From: Blepharisma stoltei
Taxonomy: Eukaryota; Ciliophora; Heterotrichea; Heterotrichida; Blepharismidae
DNA length: 64,000 bases
Direction of reading: 5' to 3'
Assembly: GCA_914767885.1 (NCBI GenBank)
Contig: CAJZBQ010000039.1
Location: forward strand, 1-64,000
The notes beneath the pieces are model-generated. The model was not told where the DNA came from and did not search any database. It saw nothing but the letters and a program-made list of their open reading frames with translations. A program made the translations under genes and the position numbers. Positions within the stretch are counted from its first letter, which is position 1. Each line of letters opens with the position of its first letter. Of the stretch, positions 24,801 through 34,765 are shown piece by piece.

Positions 24801-27244
24801 ATATTCCATCTGCATGGTATTGAAATGCGATAGCAAAGGGGATATAAAACAGATAAAATGCAAAACTTAAATATAGTAGTAAGCTTCACGCATAAAAGCA
24901 AGGAGAAAACGCATCAATTAAAAATCCTTCATACTGATCATTATTTCTCGCAGAAAAGAATCATCCAATTCAATTTCTCTCACAAGAAATTTTCTGATTT
25001 TGAGGACTTTCTTCTTCAATACGTGATTTGCCAGGAGATTCTGGGCTTGGGTCTTCAATCTGGTTTTCATCTCCGAAATCCAAATCTTCAACTTTTGTAG
25101 TCTCCAGTCTTTGGCGTGCAACCCTTATTAAATAATCTTGGTATTCTGGGAACTCATTGAGTATTTTACAAAGATCTTGTTTGCATATAGATGATACCAT
25201 CGCTGCAGTATAAGCTTTTACAGATACAGTTCTCAGCATATCCAATAGAATCCCAATTTCTCCGAAATAATCGCCTTCATGTAAATAAGCAATTGTTTTA
25301 TTAGAGTCAGCTGCAATTACTTCAACGATGCCTGTCTTTATAAAGAAAAAATCATCTGGCACATCAGCTTGCCTTATGATATAGTCTCCTTTCATAAAAA
25401 TCTGCAGTGTTAAGCACTCAGTCATTGCTAGCACAAATCCAGGATGAGCTGATGAGAATAATTTTATTTTAGGTATAAGGTCTTCATGCATAGCTTCAGA
25501 AATTTCGTTTTTAAGAGAACATGGCAAGTCTTCTAAGAAATCTGGTTACTTCACACGACGACTATTTCATAACGACTTTTTTTTGGCCTATTTTTTTTGG
25601 CCTATTTTTTTTTTGACCTATTTTTTTTTTTGGCCTATTTTTTTTTGGCCTATTTTTTTTTGGCCTATTTTTTTTTGCCTATTTTTTTTTGGCCTATTTT
25701 TTTTTGGCCTATTTTTTTTTGGCCTATTTTTTTTACCTGGCCTTATTGATAAAGCTGCTGAGAATACTAAAACCTTATTGAGAAACAGAGACTTTTCCTT
25801 ACGCAATTAATATTGAGTAAATTAAGTGGAAAACTTCTAATTAAATCTAAAATTCTCGAAATTTTAAAAGCAATGAATTAGTATTCATTGAGTAAGAAAT
25901 CTGTTAAGGATGCATTTTTTTTGTTGGTTAAATCGTTTAAAACACATTAAAAATTAGATTAAAATAATTAGTATAGAATTATGCCTAAATATTGTAGATG
26001 AAAAAAAAATAAGCCAAAAAAAAATAGGCCAAAAAAAAATAGGTTAAAAAAAAAAGTCGTTATGAAATAGTCGTCGTGTGAAGATACGAAGAAATCTACG
26101 TCAATTAGGTAAGAAAAGCGGCTTCTAATTGACCAGTAATAAGCCAAAACTCGATCCTTCAGTCTTGGGCTCAGCTGCCTAAGTTTGCATCATTTTTTGA
26201 CCCTTTCCAGTCTCTCTTGTGCCTCGAATTCTTTGAGATTTAAAGTAATCAAAATAAAAACGATGTTCCCAGATATCCAAGCACACATAGAAGCCCCAAC
26301 AACCATAATAAAAGAAGACGCGTATTTTTCTGCTAGTGTGAATGGAGTTGTGTCATTACACTTTGGCAATGAATAAAAATATTTATACTGATTAGTCATT
26401 ATCCTGTTTTATATATGAAAATAGGATAATAGTTATCAGTATATATGCATTTATTAATTATAATTGGTATATAAGCTATAGTTGACAAGGTGGCAGTCGC
26501 CCAAAACACTGCATCTGTATAAATTTCATAATTTTCCGCCCCACCGTCAATCCAAGGCTGAAGCCAAGTCCCTTGATTTCCACAGTCTATTTCTACTCTT
26601 GCCACAAACAGAAGCAGCATCCCACAATAGTGCAACGTCCCTAATAGTAAAATTAAATTTTTGCAAATTCTCATAAAATACCCTTGTGGAGCATTTGCAA
26701 TTATTTCTTGACTCGAAAAGAAAGTTGAGAGCTGGAAAAGTCGCAGAAGTTTGAAAGATCTGAGCGCTGCAATAATGTACCCATGCAAATTCATTCCAAA
26801 AAGTAACGCCAAAAAGGAGTATGGGACTGAAGACAGACAAAGGGATACTTTTACCAAAAGCATTTCCTTCTCATGAAGCATCCACATTCTTGCTCAGATC
26901 TCAGAATTTCTGAAAACAAATCGAGAAATCAAATCGATAAGCAGGGCCAGTTCAAATATAATCTCCAAAGCTAGCCAAACTGACCATGGGAATCCTTTGA
27001 TTCCTAAAAAGTAAGGAACTGTGAAAAGGTTGTATAGGTTCACGGTAAATATTAGGAATGACCATTTGTTCTGAAAATCGCTTTTTCTGCTTGATGCAAG
27101 CTTTGCAAGGGTTGATTCGAGTTTTTCTGAGCTTGGCTTGAGTCTTTTTTTCTTGGCTTCTCAGTCTCCGCTAAGTTGTTCAAAGCCAGGGTTATAGTTT
27201 CCTTTTTCTATTGAAGCTCTCCTGGCTATTGTTGGGCTAATCAT
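18847..27244 (-). CDS. Four-repeat (pseudo-tetrameric) cyclic-nucleotide-gated channel, CNGK/tetraKCNG-like
   Basis: The start is ATG 27242-27244 and the stop TAA is at 18847. Removing five insertions (98, 554, 401, 802 and 144 bp) leaves 6399 nt, 2133 codons, continuous with UGA=Trp. Four modules follow each other without a stop; each has S1-S6, a pore and a cNMP-binding domain. I: voltage-sensor RSFKLLRLFQ, pore ending STIAYSLP (about residue 258), cNBD about 380-480 (GDYFGEIGILL). II: RILRLFKVKRILK, pore TSGAYGDVPVP (about 775), cNBD about 905-1000 (FGEMALL...RRATVRA). III: pore HAGYGWVVSNSP (about 1300), cNBD about 1430-1517 (HFGEIPTMV). IV: LRLLRLVATFRL, pore CTGYGGFML (about 1783), cNBD about 1900-2003 (LIGDLEFL). 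Known four-repeat CNGK channels of sperm are of similar size and carry K+ under cGMP control. Here only repeat II keeps a GD-type filter, so ion selectivity is open. It should sit in the plasma or ciliary membrane. Confidence 0.85.
19077..19220. mobile_element. 144-bp fold-back insertion in the channel C-terminus
   Basis: Flanked by CAAGAACAT (19068-19076 and 19212-19220). It is absent from the paralog at 7565-7600, which shows one copy (CCAGAACAT). Inside is an inverted repeat: GACAGTGT...ATTTCATCGAAA against TTTCGATGAAAT...ACACTATC. The length is divisible by three, but the reading contains stops. The flanking duplication contains no TA dinucleotide. Confidence 0.75.
20817..21621. mobile_element. 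B1: family B element (about 799 bp)
   Basis: Ends CTCCCCCCCCCCTTAAATTGG and (inverted) CCAATTTAAAGGGGGGGGAG. Each end carries a second inverted copy of the same motif, making nested palindromes (GGAACTAAAAATTTTGTTCC on the left). The interior is over 80% AT with no coding capacity. TTA duplication at 20817-20819 and 21619-21621. The paralog at about 9190 has the uninterrupted site (CTTCTCTTAGGTCC). Removal restores the frame between cNBD III and module IV. Confidence 0.9.
23896..24311 (-). mobile_element. S6: retroposon-like insertion in the pore of channel repeat II
   Basis: 387 bp of GC-richer DNA flanked by perfect 15-bp direct repeats ATTGATCGTAAATAG (23896-23910 and 24297-24311). On the minus strand it starts TTAATATGTTTACG and ends in the tail GATTCTTAATCTAAT. 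Removal joins IPIYDQ to YVNLLYFGYS just before the pore helix and restores the frame. Confidence 0.75.
25533..26097. mobile_element. Long-TIR transposon with 11-bp target duplication (Mutator-like format)
   Basis: Terminal inverted repeats CTTCACACGACGACTATTTC continue through ATAACGAC and then T-runs with GGCCTA units, about 80 bp in all. Flanking direct repeats on the minus strand are AGATTTCTTAG (25533-25543) and AGATTTCTTCG (26087-26097). Removing 554 bp restores the C-linker of repeat I (YLIDVDFLEDLPCSL), whose spacing then equals that in repeat II exactly. There is no transposase. A cut between the nearest TA dinucleotides (538 bp) would leave a frameshift. Confidence 0.75.
25575..25740 (+). 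repeat. Microsatellite-like array of GGCCTATTTTTTTT units
   Basis: About ten tandem units of 13-17 bp (GGCCTA or GCCTA followed by 8-10 T) lie within the left inverted repeat of the long-TIR element. A shorter complementary array (AAAAAAAAATAGGCC) is at 26008-26050 on the other end. Translated open frames here are artefacts. Confidence 0.85.
26374..26473. other. 98-bp TA-bounded IES in the pore of channel repeat I
   Basis: Bounded by TA 26374-26375 and TA 26472-26473. It contains a near-perfect hairpin on the minus strand (ACTGATAACTATTATCCT against AGGATAATGACTAATCAGT). Removal joins FWATATLSTIAY to SLPKCNDTTPFTLAEK in frame, inside the selectivity-filter region. Without removal the protein stops at TAA. 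Confidence 0.8.
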
Positions 27245-27639
27245 ATTATTTAACTCTAATTTGATACTATAATTTAACCTCGAAAATGCACAAGATTTTA
27301 ATTTTCTTATTTTTTACAGAATTGCCTTGATTTCAGATCTTGATTGGATAAAATCAAGATAATCTCTGCCATTTTCTTTTGATAATTGATGATTTATCTA
27401 AAAACTAAGAAGCTAACTTATGGTCTTGATTTATAGTCAAAGAATAAGAGTCAGCTACCTAAGAAAATATACACTAAAAATTCTTCTAAGATATATTTAT
27501 CTATCAAAATTATTTGCAATATTGTAGCTTTGGATGATGAAGGTTATACTATTTTTCAGTTCCCATACCTTTTAGTATTTGAATGAAGCTTTAATCGATT
27601 GCCAAAATAAGAAATAATGTTATACTCTCTTTACATAGG
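27245..27639. other. Divergent intergenic region between channel gene and TRP copy A
   Basis: AT-rich, with no gene recognised. It should hold the promoter of the minus-strand channel gene. Homology to the upstream region of TRP copy C begins near 27640 (TTAGCAATTTCAATAAATGTG). Confidence 0.4.
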
Positions 27640-27901
27640 GAAATTATGCGAATGAAATTACTTAGCAATTTCAATAAATGTGGGATGCTCGGCATTGAAA
27701 AAGCAGAATTTCAATACTAAAAACAAGAAATAATTTAGTGAAAGGCTTTCGATATTTAATTAGCTTTAAGTTAGTTAGCACAGACCAGCGTAAAGCATAA
27801 AAAATCTGTTTAAGGTTGTATAGATAAATTTTCGAAACTATTTATTACCAGGCTTTCTCTAGGTCTAAAAGTTGCTAATTTTATAACATAATTAATATAA
27901 A

Positions 27902-30105
27902 ATGGATAAATTGAGCCTTTTGGAGCCACTGCTTGAAAAAAAGCAAGATTCACCGAAATTAAGTTTTCAAACGATGCAAACTTCTGTATCAATGCCTCAG
28001 ATATTTCACAAAAACGAAAGTGAGCCAGAACTTTTATCCCTGAAGCAAGCAGTTTTTAATATTTCTTCGGAGTTCGAAAAAAAGCTGCCTCATGCAATCA
28101 ATATTCCTTTCTGTGTGGAGGAAATGATGTCATTTTCAGATGAAATCCATTACTTAGTTTCTACTACTAAAGGTAATATTCTTTACTTTAATGCTGTAAC
28201 TCAGCACTTCGATGAAAAAAATTTTCAGCTGGCTCTTTCTCAATTGTTGTTTTGGAAAATGAAAGAATTGTTTATTTTTCAAGGGAAAATGAAATTTTCT
28301 GCATTAGTATCCCTTCTCTGGAGTTTAAGTCATTTCGAAAGTTTGAGGTTAAGCGTCGAGTTTGTTTAAAAAATTCTTGGGATAAGAAAAGTTTAATTGC
28401 TCATTTTTATGATGAAATTGCTTCGATAAGCTTTTCTAATCCAAAGGAGAAGTAAAAACGTTGGTTTCAGGCAAGTTTACCAAAATTGATATATCAAATA
28501 CAGGCTATTTTGCTCTTATTTCCTCTGAGGACAGGCTAGTGCTTTTGTCTCCTGAAAGCGAGAAAATTGCTGAAGTAGCGATCGAACCAAAAAGTATTAA
28601 ACTGAAATTTTCGCCTCAATTATCGATGATTATTATTAGCTACGTCGAAAAAATAGTTATTTTAAACTCAGGAACTCTAGAAAAGATTCAAGAGATTTTC
28701 ATGTCTCAAAATAGATTTGGCACCTTCTCCATGACTAATGACGAAAAATTTATTCTGTTCCCAAATAGAGAAATCCTACATTTCTACGATTTAAGTAGCT
28801 TTAGAGACAGAGAAACAGTGAACGTTGATTTTCAAATAATTTTTATTACACAGAGCATAAACAATAGCTTAGTTTTTATTAATGGGGCAAATAGACAGTT
28901 TTATGTGTTGGCTTTTCCTGTACTTGAATGAGAAAAGTCAACAAATATTACTAGAGCCTCTAGATAGAACAAGAATGGTAATCAAGAATGATGGTTATTT
29001 CAAGACATGAGACTTTGAAACTGATAAAAAAGAGAATATTATTGAAGTCATGCCAAGAGGCTGAGAAGTTCAAACAGAGAAAATATTTTTGTCTATTGTA
29101 GTTCAGATTATATTTTAGTAAAGTAAACATTCCAACTAAAACAGTCTCGACTATTAGACAAAAATGCCTATGAAATGATAGAGTCAGCAGCTTTCACTCC
29201 TGATGGAAAATATATTATGACTGGAACTAAAAAGAGAGTGTTTTTATGGGACTTTGAATCATTGACTATACTTAAAGAATTTAAAGGCAATGATTCCCCT
29301 ACTTGAATAATGTGCTATTTGGCTAAGTCAAATGCAATAGCAGGAACGGCTGAAAACAATACTGTGAGGGTATGGGATATTGAAGCCACACAAAAGAAAT
29401 TTCAGTAATTACAGAAAATGTTAATACCTATAGTATGAATATAACTCATAACGAAGAAATGCTTATTTTGGTGCCTGTTGATTCATCGATTAATATTTGG
29501 AAATGGAGAAAGAATATTCGTCTTCATACAATAAGAGGTATTAAGCCGTCAATCGTTAGAATCTCAATAACGGAAGATGATAAATTCATTTTAGGATATA
29601 CCCGTGATGGGAAGATTCGATTTTCCAGCTTAGAGACTTTCAATCAAATATGTTGGTACAAGTTTGAGAGCATGGTTAATGCGAGCTTTGTTAGCGGATA
29701 AAATTACATTTGATATTACTATAATGTTAAAACAGAAATCCTCGGGGAAGTGAAAGAAAAGAAGGCGGCGACCATTAAGAAAACCCATTAAAAGTAAGCA
29801 AAGTCACATGTTTAGGCCCAGGGAATGAATATGAGTACATGAAGTACGTTTGCAAGCTGTTGTAAGGTAAAGAGGTTATTTATAATCTTGAAATGGATGA
29901 AGGGCAATCTTCCCTTATATGATTAACACTTTGCATCTTTATGCATACTGTAACTACCCCAATAACTTGAAAAAAGCACTTAAAAATAGCTCCTCAATGA
30001 TTAATAGCGTTTTCAACCAAAATCCTTTATCAATTGCAATATTAAAAGGATTCAAAAATTGCATCAACTCAATCATTCTCTCACTTGATAATTATCTAGT
30101 TGTTC
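27902..30105 (+). pseudogene. TRP copy A: WD40-TRP channel gene, truncated and frameshifted
   Basis: Starts MDKLSLLEPLLEKKQ and matches copy C (37880) closely, including about 260 bp upstream. A homopolymer difference near 28218 (GATGAAAAAAATTTT) shifts the frame relative to copy C, and further breaks occur near 28450, 29090 and 29700. It retains WD40-type sequence lost in copy C after VRISITEDD (about 29580-29920). At the position where copies B and C have TAG, copy A has TCG (Ser). Homology ends in ...LDNYLVV at about 30105, where an unrelated aminotransferase remnant begins on the other strand. TGA codons at Trp positions include 29008-29010. Confidence 0.8.
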
Positions 30106-31031
30106 ACATATATACGTTTTTCATCCATTCATAATCGTTAGGGAAGCCGATGTAAGGCTCGTCAGCGATTCTAAGCATTCTTGCAATAGCGCCTTGGGCG
30201 ACTGTAATTGAGCAATATGTATTCCACATATGGGCTGCTTTATTTTTTTTATAGCGTCAGCTCCACCTATAGCCCATCTTGTCTTCCATCCAGTCACTGA
30301 AAAGATTTTCTAGCACTTCCAAAAACAACTATTCTATCCCAGAGGTTCCCAAAATTGGCTATACTTATATGCTCTCTGCCATCATACGTGATATACTCAT
30401 ATACCTCATCAGAAATTATGCAAACATATGGCCACTTTTCTAAAATCTCTGCAATTTTTTTCGATTTCTTGTCTTGTGAAAACCTTCCCAATAGGATTGT
30501 GGGGTGTATTTATCATAAAAACACGAGTCCTTTCGTTAAAAGCTGCTTCAAGTCTCTCAAAATCTAAAGTCTATTGATTTTCTCCAGGAGCTGGTGGTGG
30601 GGTTAAAGCACACCAACTGGAATTCCTCCAAATATTGCTGTTTGGGGTATATAAAGGTCAAAGCAAGGCTCTATCATAACAACTTCATCTTCAGGGTTAA
30701 CCATGCCTAAGAGGGCACACATGATTCCTTCGGAAGCACCGATTGTGACTGCTATTTCTGCCAGAGGATTAATCTCTCTATTATATTTCGAGCTATAAAA
30801 TCTAGCTAATTCTTGGCACAAAGGGAGGTAGCCCTGTGATCTTGAGTATTGGTTTTCATCAGAGTTTGTTGCATCAATTAGAGCTTGTTTCGCAAAGTCA
30901 GGGCATTTGAAAGCAGGGAAACCTTGCCCTAAATTTATTGCGTTATATTTTATAGCAAGAGGTGAGAACTCGGTTCATACCGTGTACTGAAAAGGTTCAA
31001 GCTTCTTTGCAATAAGTTTCCAAGCTTCCAT
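30106..31031 (-). pseudogene. Class I/II aminotransferase (kynurenine aminotransferase-like), frameshifted and 3'-truncated
   Basis: ATG at 31031 (MEAWKLIAKKLEPFQ). Family features in order: INLGQGFPAF, YSRSQGYLPLCQELARFY, TIGASEGIMCALLG, MIEPCFDLYIPQ, INTPHNPIGKVF, IISDEVYEYITYDG, then (frame shifted) FSVTGWKTRWAIGGADAIK, which holds the expected PLP-lysine region. At least three single-base length changes in homopolymers (near 30270, 30465, 30600) and a TAG near 30570 break it. The C-terminal third is lost at the junction with TRP copy A. An intact relative would transaminate kynurenine or glutamine-type amino acids; this copy cannot make a full enzyme as written. Confidence 0.8.
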
Positions 31032-31228
31032 TTAATAATTTTTTTCCACAAGGAATAAGCTTATAAAACTTAACTAATAAACTTGCTAATAATAGGTCTT
31101 TAGTAATCATCCGATAATAAGAATTTATTTAAATCTATTCTTTGATATGAGTGAAATAGTAGTTTTGGCGTTTTAATAATATACAACAAAATATGCATTT
31201 AAAATTTATACTTTTTAGTTAAAATAAA

Positions 31229-32365
31229 ATGAAGATTTCAAAGTTTCTAAGGAATTTTGGTTCTCTCTGCGTCTGGGGTGAAGGGAAATGCCTGGTCATA
31301 ATAAACCTCCAGGTAAAAAATTATTTACTCCAAAACGAATAGAAAAGACAGGTGATAACCAAGATTTCAATGAAGATGTAATTTATGTCTCAACTGGTCC
31401 TTCTCATTGTGGGTTTATTACAAGCTCAGGCGATGTCTACACATTTGGAAAAAACGACTATCTTCAGCTAGGCCACACATCTAATTTCACCTTAGGTCCA
31501 ATGAAAGTTCCCTCAATTCCACCTATGAAGCAAATCGAATGTGGTGAATTGCACACCGTAGCCCTTTCAGAATCTGAAAGGTCTACTCATGGGGCTATGC
31601 AAGCTCTCAAAATCCATTACGCAAGATCTTTGAATGGCGCTCACGCAATACTTTAGGATATTTTTTCAGAAAATAAAGCCGAGCTACCCAAAAAAAAAAT
31701 CGATGCAATCCAGGACCATATCATAGAAATTGCTTCAGGAAGCCGGCATTGTTTAGCTTTAACGGATGAAGGCAGCATTTATGCATGAGGAAATAACGAA
31801 GTTGGCGCTCTCGGTGAAAAGGATTTTGACAGCCATTTAGAAGTTCCTAGAAAAATCCCTTTTTTGAAAAACTGGAAGCTGATAAAGTGATTAAAATTCT
31901 GCTGGAGAAAGCTCAAGTGCTGCATTAACATCTTCAGGCAAAATCTATGTGTGGGGAAATAACGAAAATTATGAAATTGGGGCAGGAGACGAGGAAGAAT
32001 TTTTGGAAACAATTTGTGCTAACACCCCGACTATGCTTAAAATTAGTGAGCTGAATGTGATTAAAGAAATGTGCTTAGGGACCAATACTATGATGCTAAA
32101 AAGCAATATTGAACATATCTATGTTGTAGGGCTGAAGATATGGAGATATCCTAAGAAATTTGATGTCCCAGCAGAGTTGGAGGTGCAGCAGATATGCTGT
32201 GGGATGGATTATTTTCAGTGCTTTTTAAGGAATCAAGGGTTATGTATTATGGTGGGCCTTTTACGAAGGATTATTATAGCTCTCATATGGAATATCCGGA
32301 AAAGACAGAAATCACGAATCCGATTTTTTCCCAAGCCGTGTTCAATATATGACAAGGAAATATAA
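31229..32365 (+). pseudogene. RCC1-like beta-propeller protein, multiply frameshifted
   Basis: ATG 31229 (MKISKFLRNFGSLCVWGEGKC). RCC1-type blades are visible: VSTGPSHCGFITSSGDVYTF, IECGELHTVALSES, VYSWGYASSQNPL, IASGSRHCLALTDEGSIYAW, SSAALTSSGKIYVWGNN and ICCGMDYFQCF. Consecutive blades lie in different frames, separated by single-base changes near 31299, 31577, 31655, 31900 and 32240. RCC1 propellers act in Ran exchange factors and ubiquitin ligases, but the exact role cannot be told. Confidence 0.75.
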
Positions 32366-32665
32366 CTACTGTGCAGCTATATTACATCCAATTATAGGAC
32401 AATAACTTTCTTTCACAAATTATTTTCTTTATAATTACTCTCTTTTTGATAATATCTTGATTTAATATTGATTTATTTTTCAATTTCAAATATTTTGAGT
32501 CTTTTTTCATATCTTGTGGCAAATCAGATCCTTTTTATATGCCCCAATTTCTATATTCAATTTCAGATTAAATTTTGAAATATTAAAGCAAAATTTCCCA
32601 CAAATTGTATTAATTCCTTGTTAATTCCACCATTTTCATGTAAAATTTTGACTTCTAATAATAAA

Positions 32666-33452
32666 ATGAGATCTCATAACCCAGCTATAATCACTCCCAA
32701 AGACAGACCATAAAACCTTACACTAGAATCCAGATATTCACCAGACCAATACGAAAATTCACAATTTTTGCAACTCCCAAATAAGCAGGAATCAAGACTC
32801 ATATTCACTGAGCCAAAGTCCATCTCATAGAAGCAATTATTCTATGCATGAGTTTTCGTTGAAGCCTCCTCTTCCAAAGCACCCCAAGCCCAGTCACAAG
32901 CGCACGATTTCTGGAAATCAAACATAGTTTTCAGCCCTTTCTTACAAAAATCTGGAAATCGACACAGATCAGAGTCATAAGACGAAATCCCCAGTAAAAA
33001 CTGCTAAACACAGTGGAGAGATAAATCCTACACATCTTAGAGAAATAGAAGAAAAAATAGACGAGCCCAGATTAGTCAGTCAAGAAAGTGAAAATGAAGA
33101 AAATTCTAATAAGGAGACTTTGGAATTTCAAAATATAATCCATATGATTGAAAAAGAAGATGAAAAAAGTAAGCGCATGAAGGCAGAAAACTTGAAGAAA
33201 ATAAAATATTTACTGTTAGAGAGTATGAATAAGGAAGGAAGCATTGAGTCAGATTTATTTGGCAGAGAAGATATGATAAGCACTGCATCTAGTAAAGCAC
33301 ACAACGAATTTGTTTGCTTTATAATGCAAGATACTCCATATAATGCTTGTATTTCAAAGGCTATCTCGAAATACCCAGAAGAAAGTGCTGTTTTTAAACA
33401 AAAATCAATTAAAGGTCATCGTCGAAGAAAAAGCGAAAATAATTTATTGTAA
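32666..33452 (+). pseudogene. Unknown charged protein, interrupted
   Basis: ATG 32666 (MRSHNPAIITPKDRP) is followed by a TAA. Codon-like sequence resumes (SPDQYENSQFLQLPNKQESR; HEFSLKPPLPKHPKPSHKR) with a frame change and a TAG at about 32929. A clean C-terminal stretch then runs to TAA 33452 (EIEEKIDEPRLVSQESENEE; IKGHRRRKSENNLL). It is rich in Lys, Glu and Ser, with no recognised domain. Confidence 0.45.
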
Positions 33453-33572
33453 GACTAATTTGAACTGCAATTTCAGCTTGCTTTTAGGCAATAAATCCTT
33501 TTTTAATTCACAATAAAATTTGTCCCCTAGTCTCAATTATTAATTAAATATTGCTAAAATAATTTAATATAA

Positions 33573-34117
33573 ATGTATTATTTAAGATCGGCATTACAAT
33601 ACATCGGACTCCAAAAATACTTCTGAAAAAAGTTTATAATGTAGACGAGACGCTATTAAAGAAAAACGATGATTTTATTGAAAACAATCACAGAAAACTA
33701 ATGTCACTTGCAAATACATTGTATAATTTTGGGTTAGTAGGAGGTGAAGTTGAAAAAGAAGTATTTAAACAAAAGTGTATTGAACTAGTTTCGCTTTTTA
33801 TTTTATCTTTAAGATGTTACCCTCAAACAAGAGAATGCGATGAAGAAATGGCTGTTCTTTATATGCTAGCCTGCCTAAACTACAAGATTCAAGATCTTTT
33901 TGATGATGAGTTCATGAAAAGATTATCAGAATGAAGATTTGGAGATTTTAAAATAATGTTTTACAGAGAATCAGTAGTATTAACAGTTTACCAACTTAGT
34001 AAAGGTGAAACTCCCGTTTTTTTGGAAGCTGAATTAAAAGGGAGAAATTCTATTGATTTAAAAACTTATGTAGATTCTTATGGCAATAGCTTTCCCTCTG
34101 ACAATAATTTTCTTTAA
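33573..34117 (+). pseudogene. Unknown protein, first of two tandem copies
   Basis: Starts MYYLRSALQYIGL, then loses frame near 33620 (TGA, TAG) and regains it at about 33640-33700, continuing ANTLYNFGLVGGEVEKEVF, CIELVSLFILSLRCYPQTRE, YMLACLNYKIQDLFDDE to TAA 34117. The family is not recognised. It is a direct tandem duplicate of 34276-34760, with about 100 bp of shared upstream sequence (TTAATTAAATATTRCTAAAATAATTT). Confidence 0.5.
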
Positions 34118-34275
34118 TATTAATCAATATTTTATTAAAAAACACGAAAATATTGGTTTAATAAACCTAAAATCATTATTAGAAAAGTAGGGTTTCTAAA
34201 TAAGTTTTTAATTTACAAGAAAATTTGTCCCCTTGTCTCTTATTAATTAAATATTACTAAAATAATTTAATATAA

Positions 34276-34760
34276 ATGTATTATTTAAGATCGGCAATAC
34301 AATACATAGGACTCCTAAATAGTTCTGAAAATTTTTATAATGTATATGAGACGCTATCAAAGAAAAACGATGATTTTATTGAAAACAGTCACAGAAAACT
34401 AATGCCACTTGCAAATACATTGTATAATTTTGGGTTAGTAGGAGGTGGAGTCGAAAAAGGAGTTTTAAACAAAAGGGCATTGAGCTAGTTCAATTTTTAT
34501 TTTGTCTTTAAGATACTATCCCCGAGCAGCATAATGCGACAAAGAAATGGCTGTTCTTCATACGCTAGCCTGCCTAAACTATAAGATTAAAGTCCTTTTT
34601 TATGATGAGTTCATGAAAAGATGATCAAAATGAAGATTTGGAGATTTAAACTATTATTTTACAGAGAATCAGCAGTATATACAGTTAGTAAACTTAGTAA
34701 AGGGAAAAAATACTTTTTGTATGGAAATTGACCTAAAAAGAAAGAAATTCTATTGATTTT
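34276..34760 (+). pseudogene. Unknown protein, second tandem copy
   Basis: This copy has the intact beginning (MYYLRSAIQYIGLLNSSENF, YNVYETLSKKNDDFIENS) but loses frame at about 34465 where the first copy reads KQKCIEL, stopping at TAG. Downstream decayed matches to the first copy continue to about 34760. The two copies are damaged in complementary halves. Confidence 0.5.
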
Positions 34761-34765
34761 AACAA

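Noticed and set aside
25583-25810. Frame rich in Phe/Trp/Pro-Ile-Phe repeats
   Set aside because: It is the translation of a GGCCTATTTTTTTT microsatellite inside a transposon end.
25549-26086. TA-bounded 538-bp excision of the long-TIR element
   Set aside because: It leaves a +1 shift and a five-residue expansion of the C-linker; the 554-bp cut at the 11-bp repeats fixes both.
18847-27244. Several separate small channel genes on the minus strand
   Set aside because: Apparent gene ends are TGA codons (Trp here) or insertion edges; once read as UGA=Trp the frame is continuous across modules I/II and II/III.
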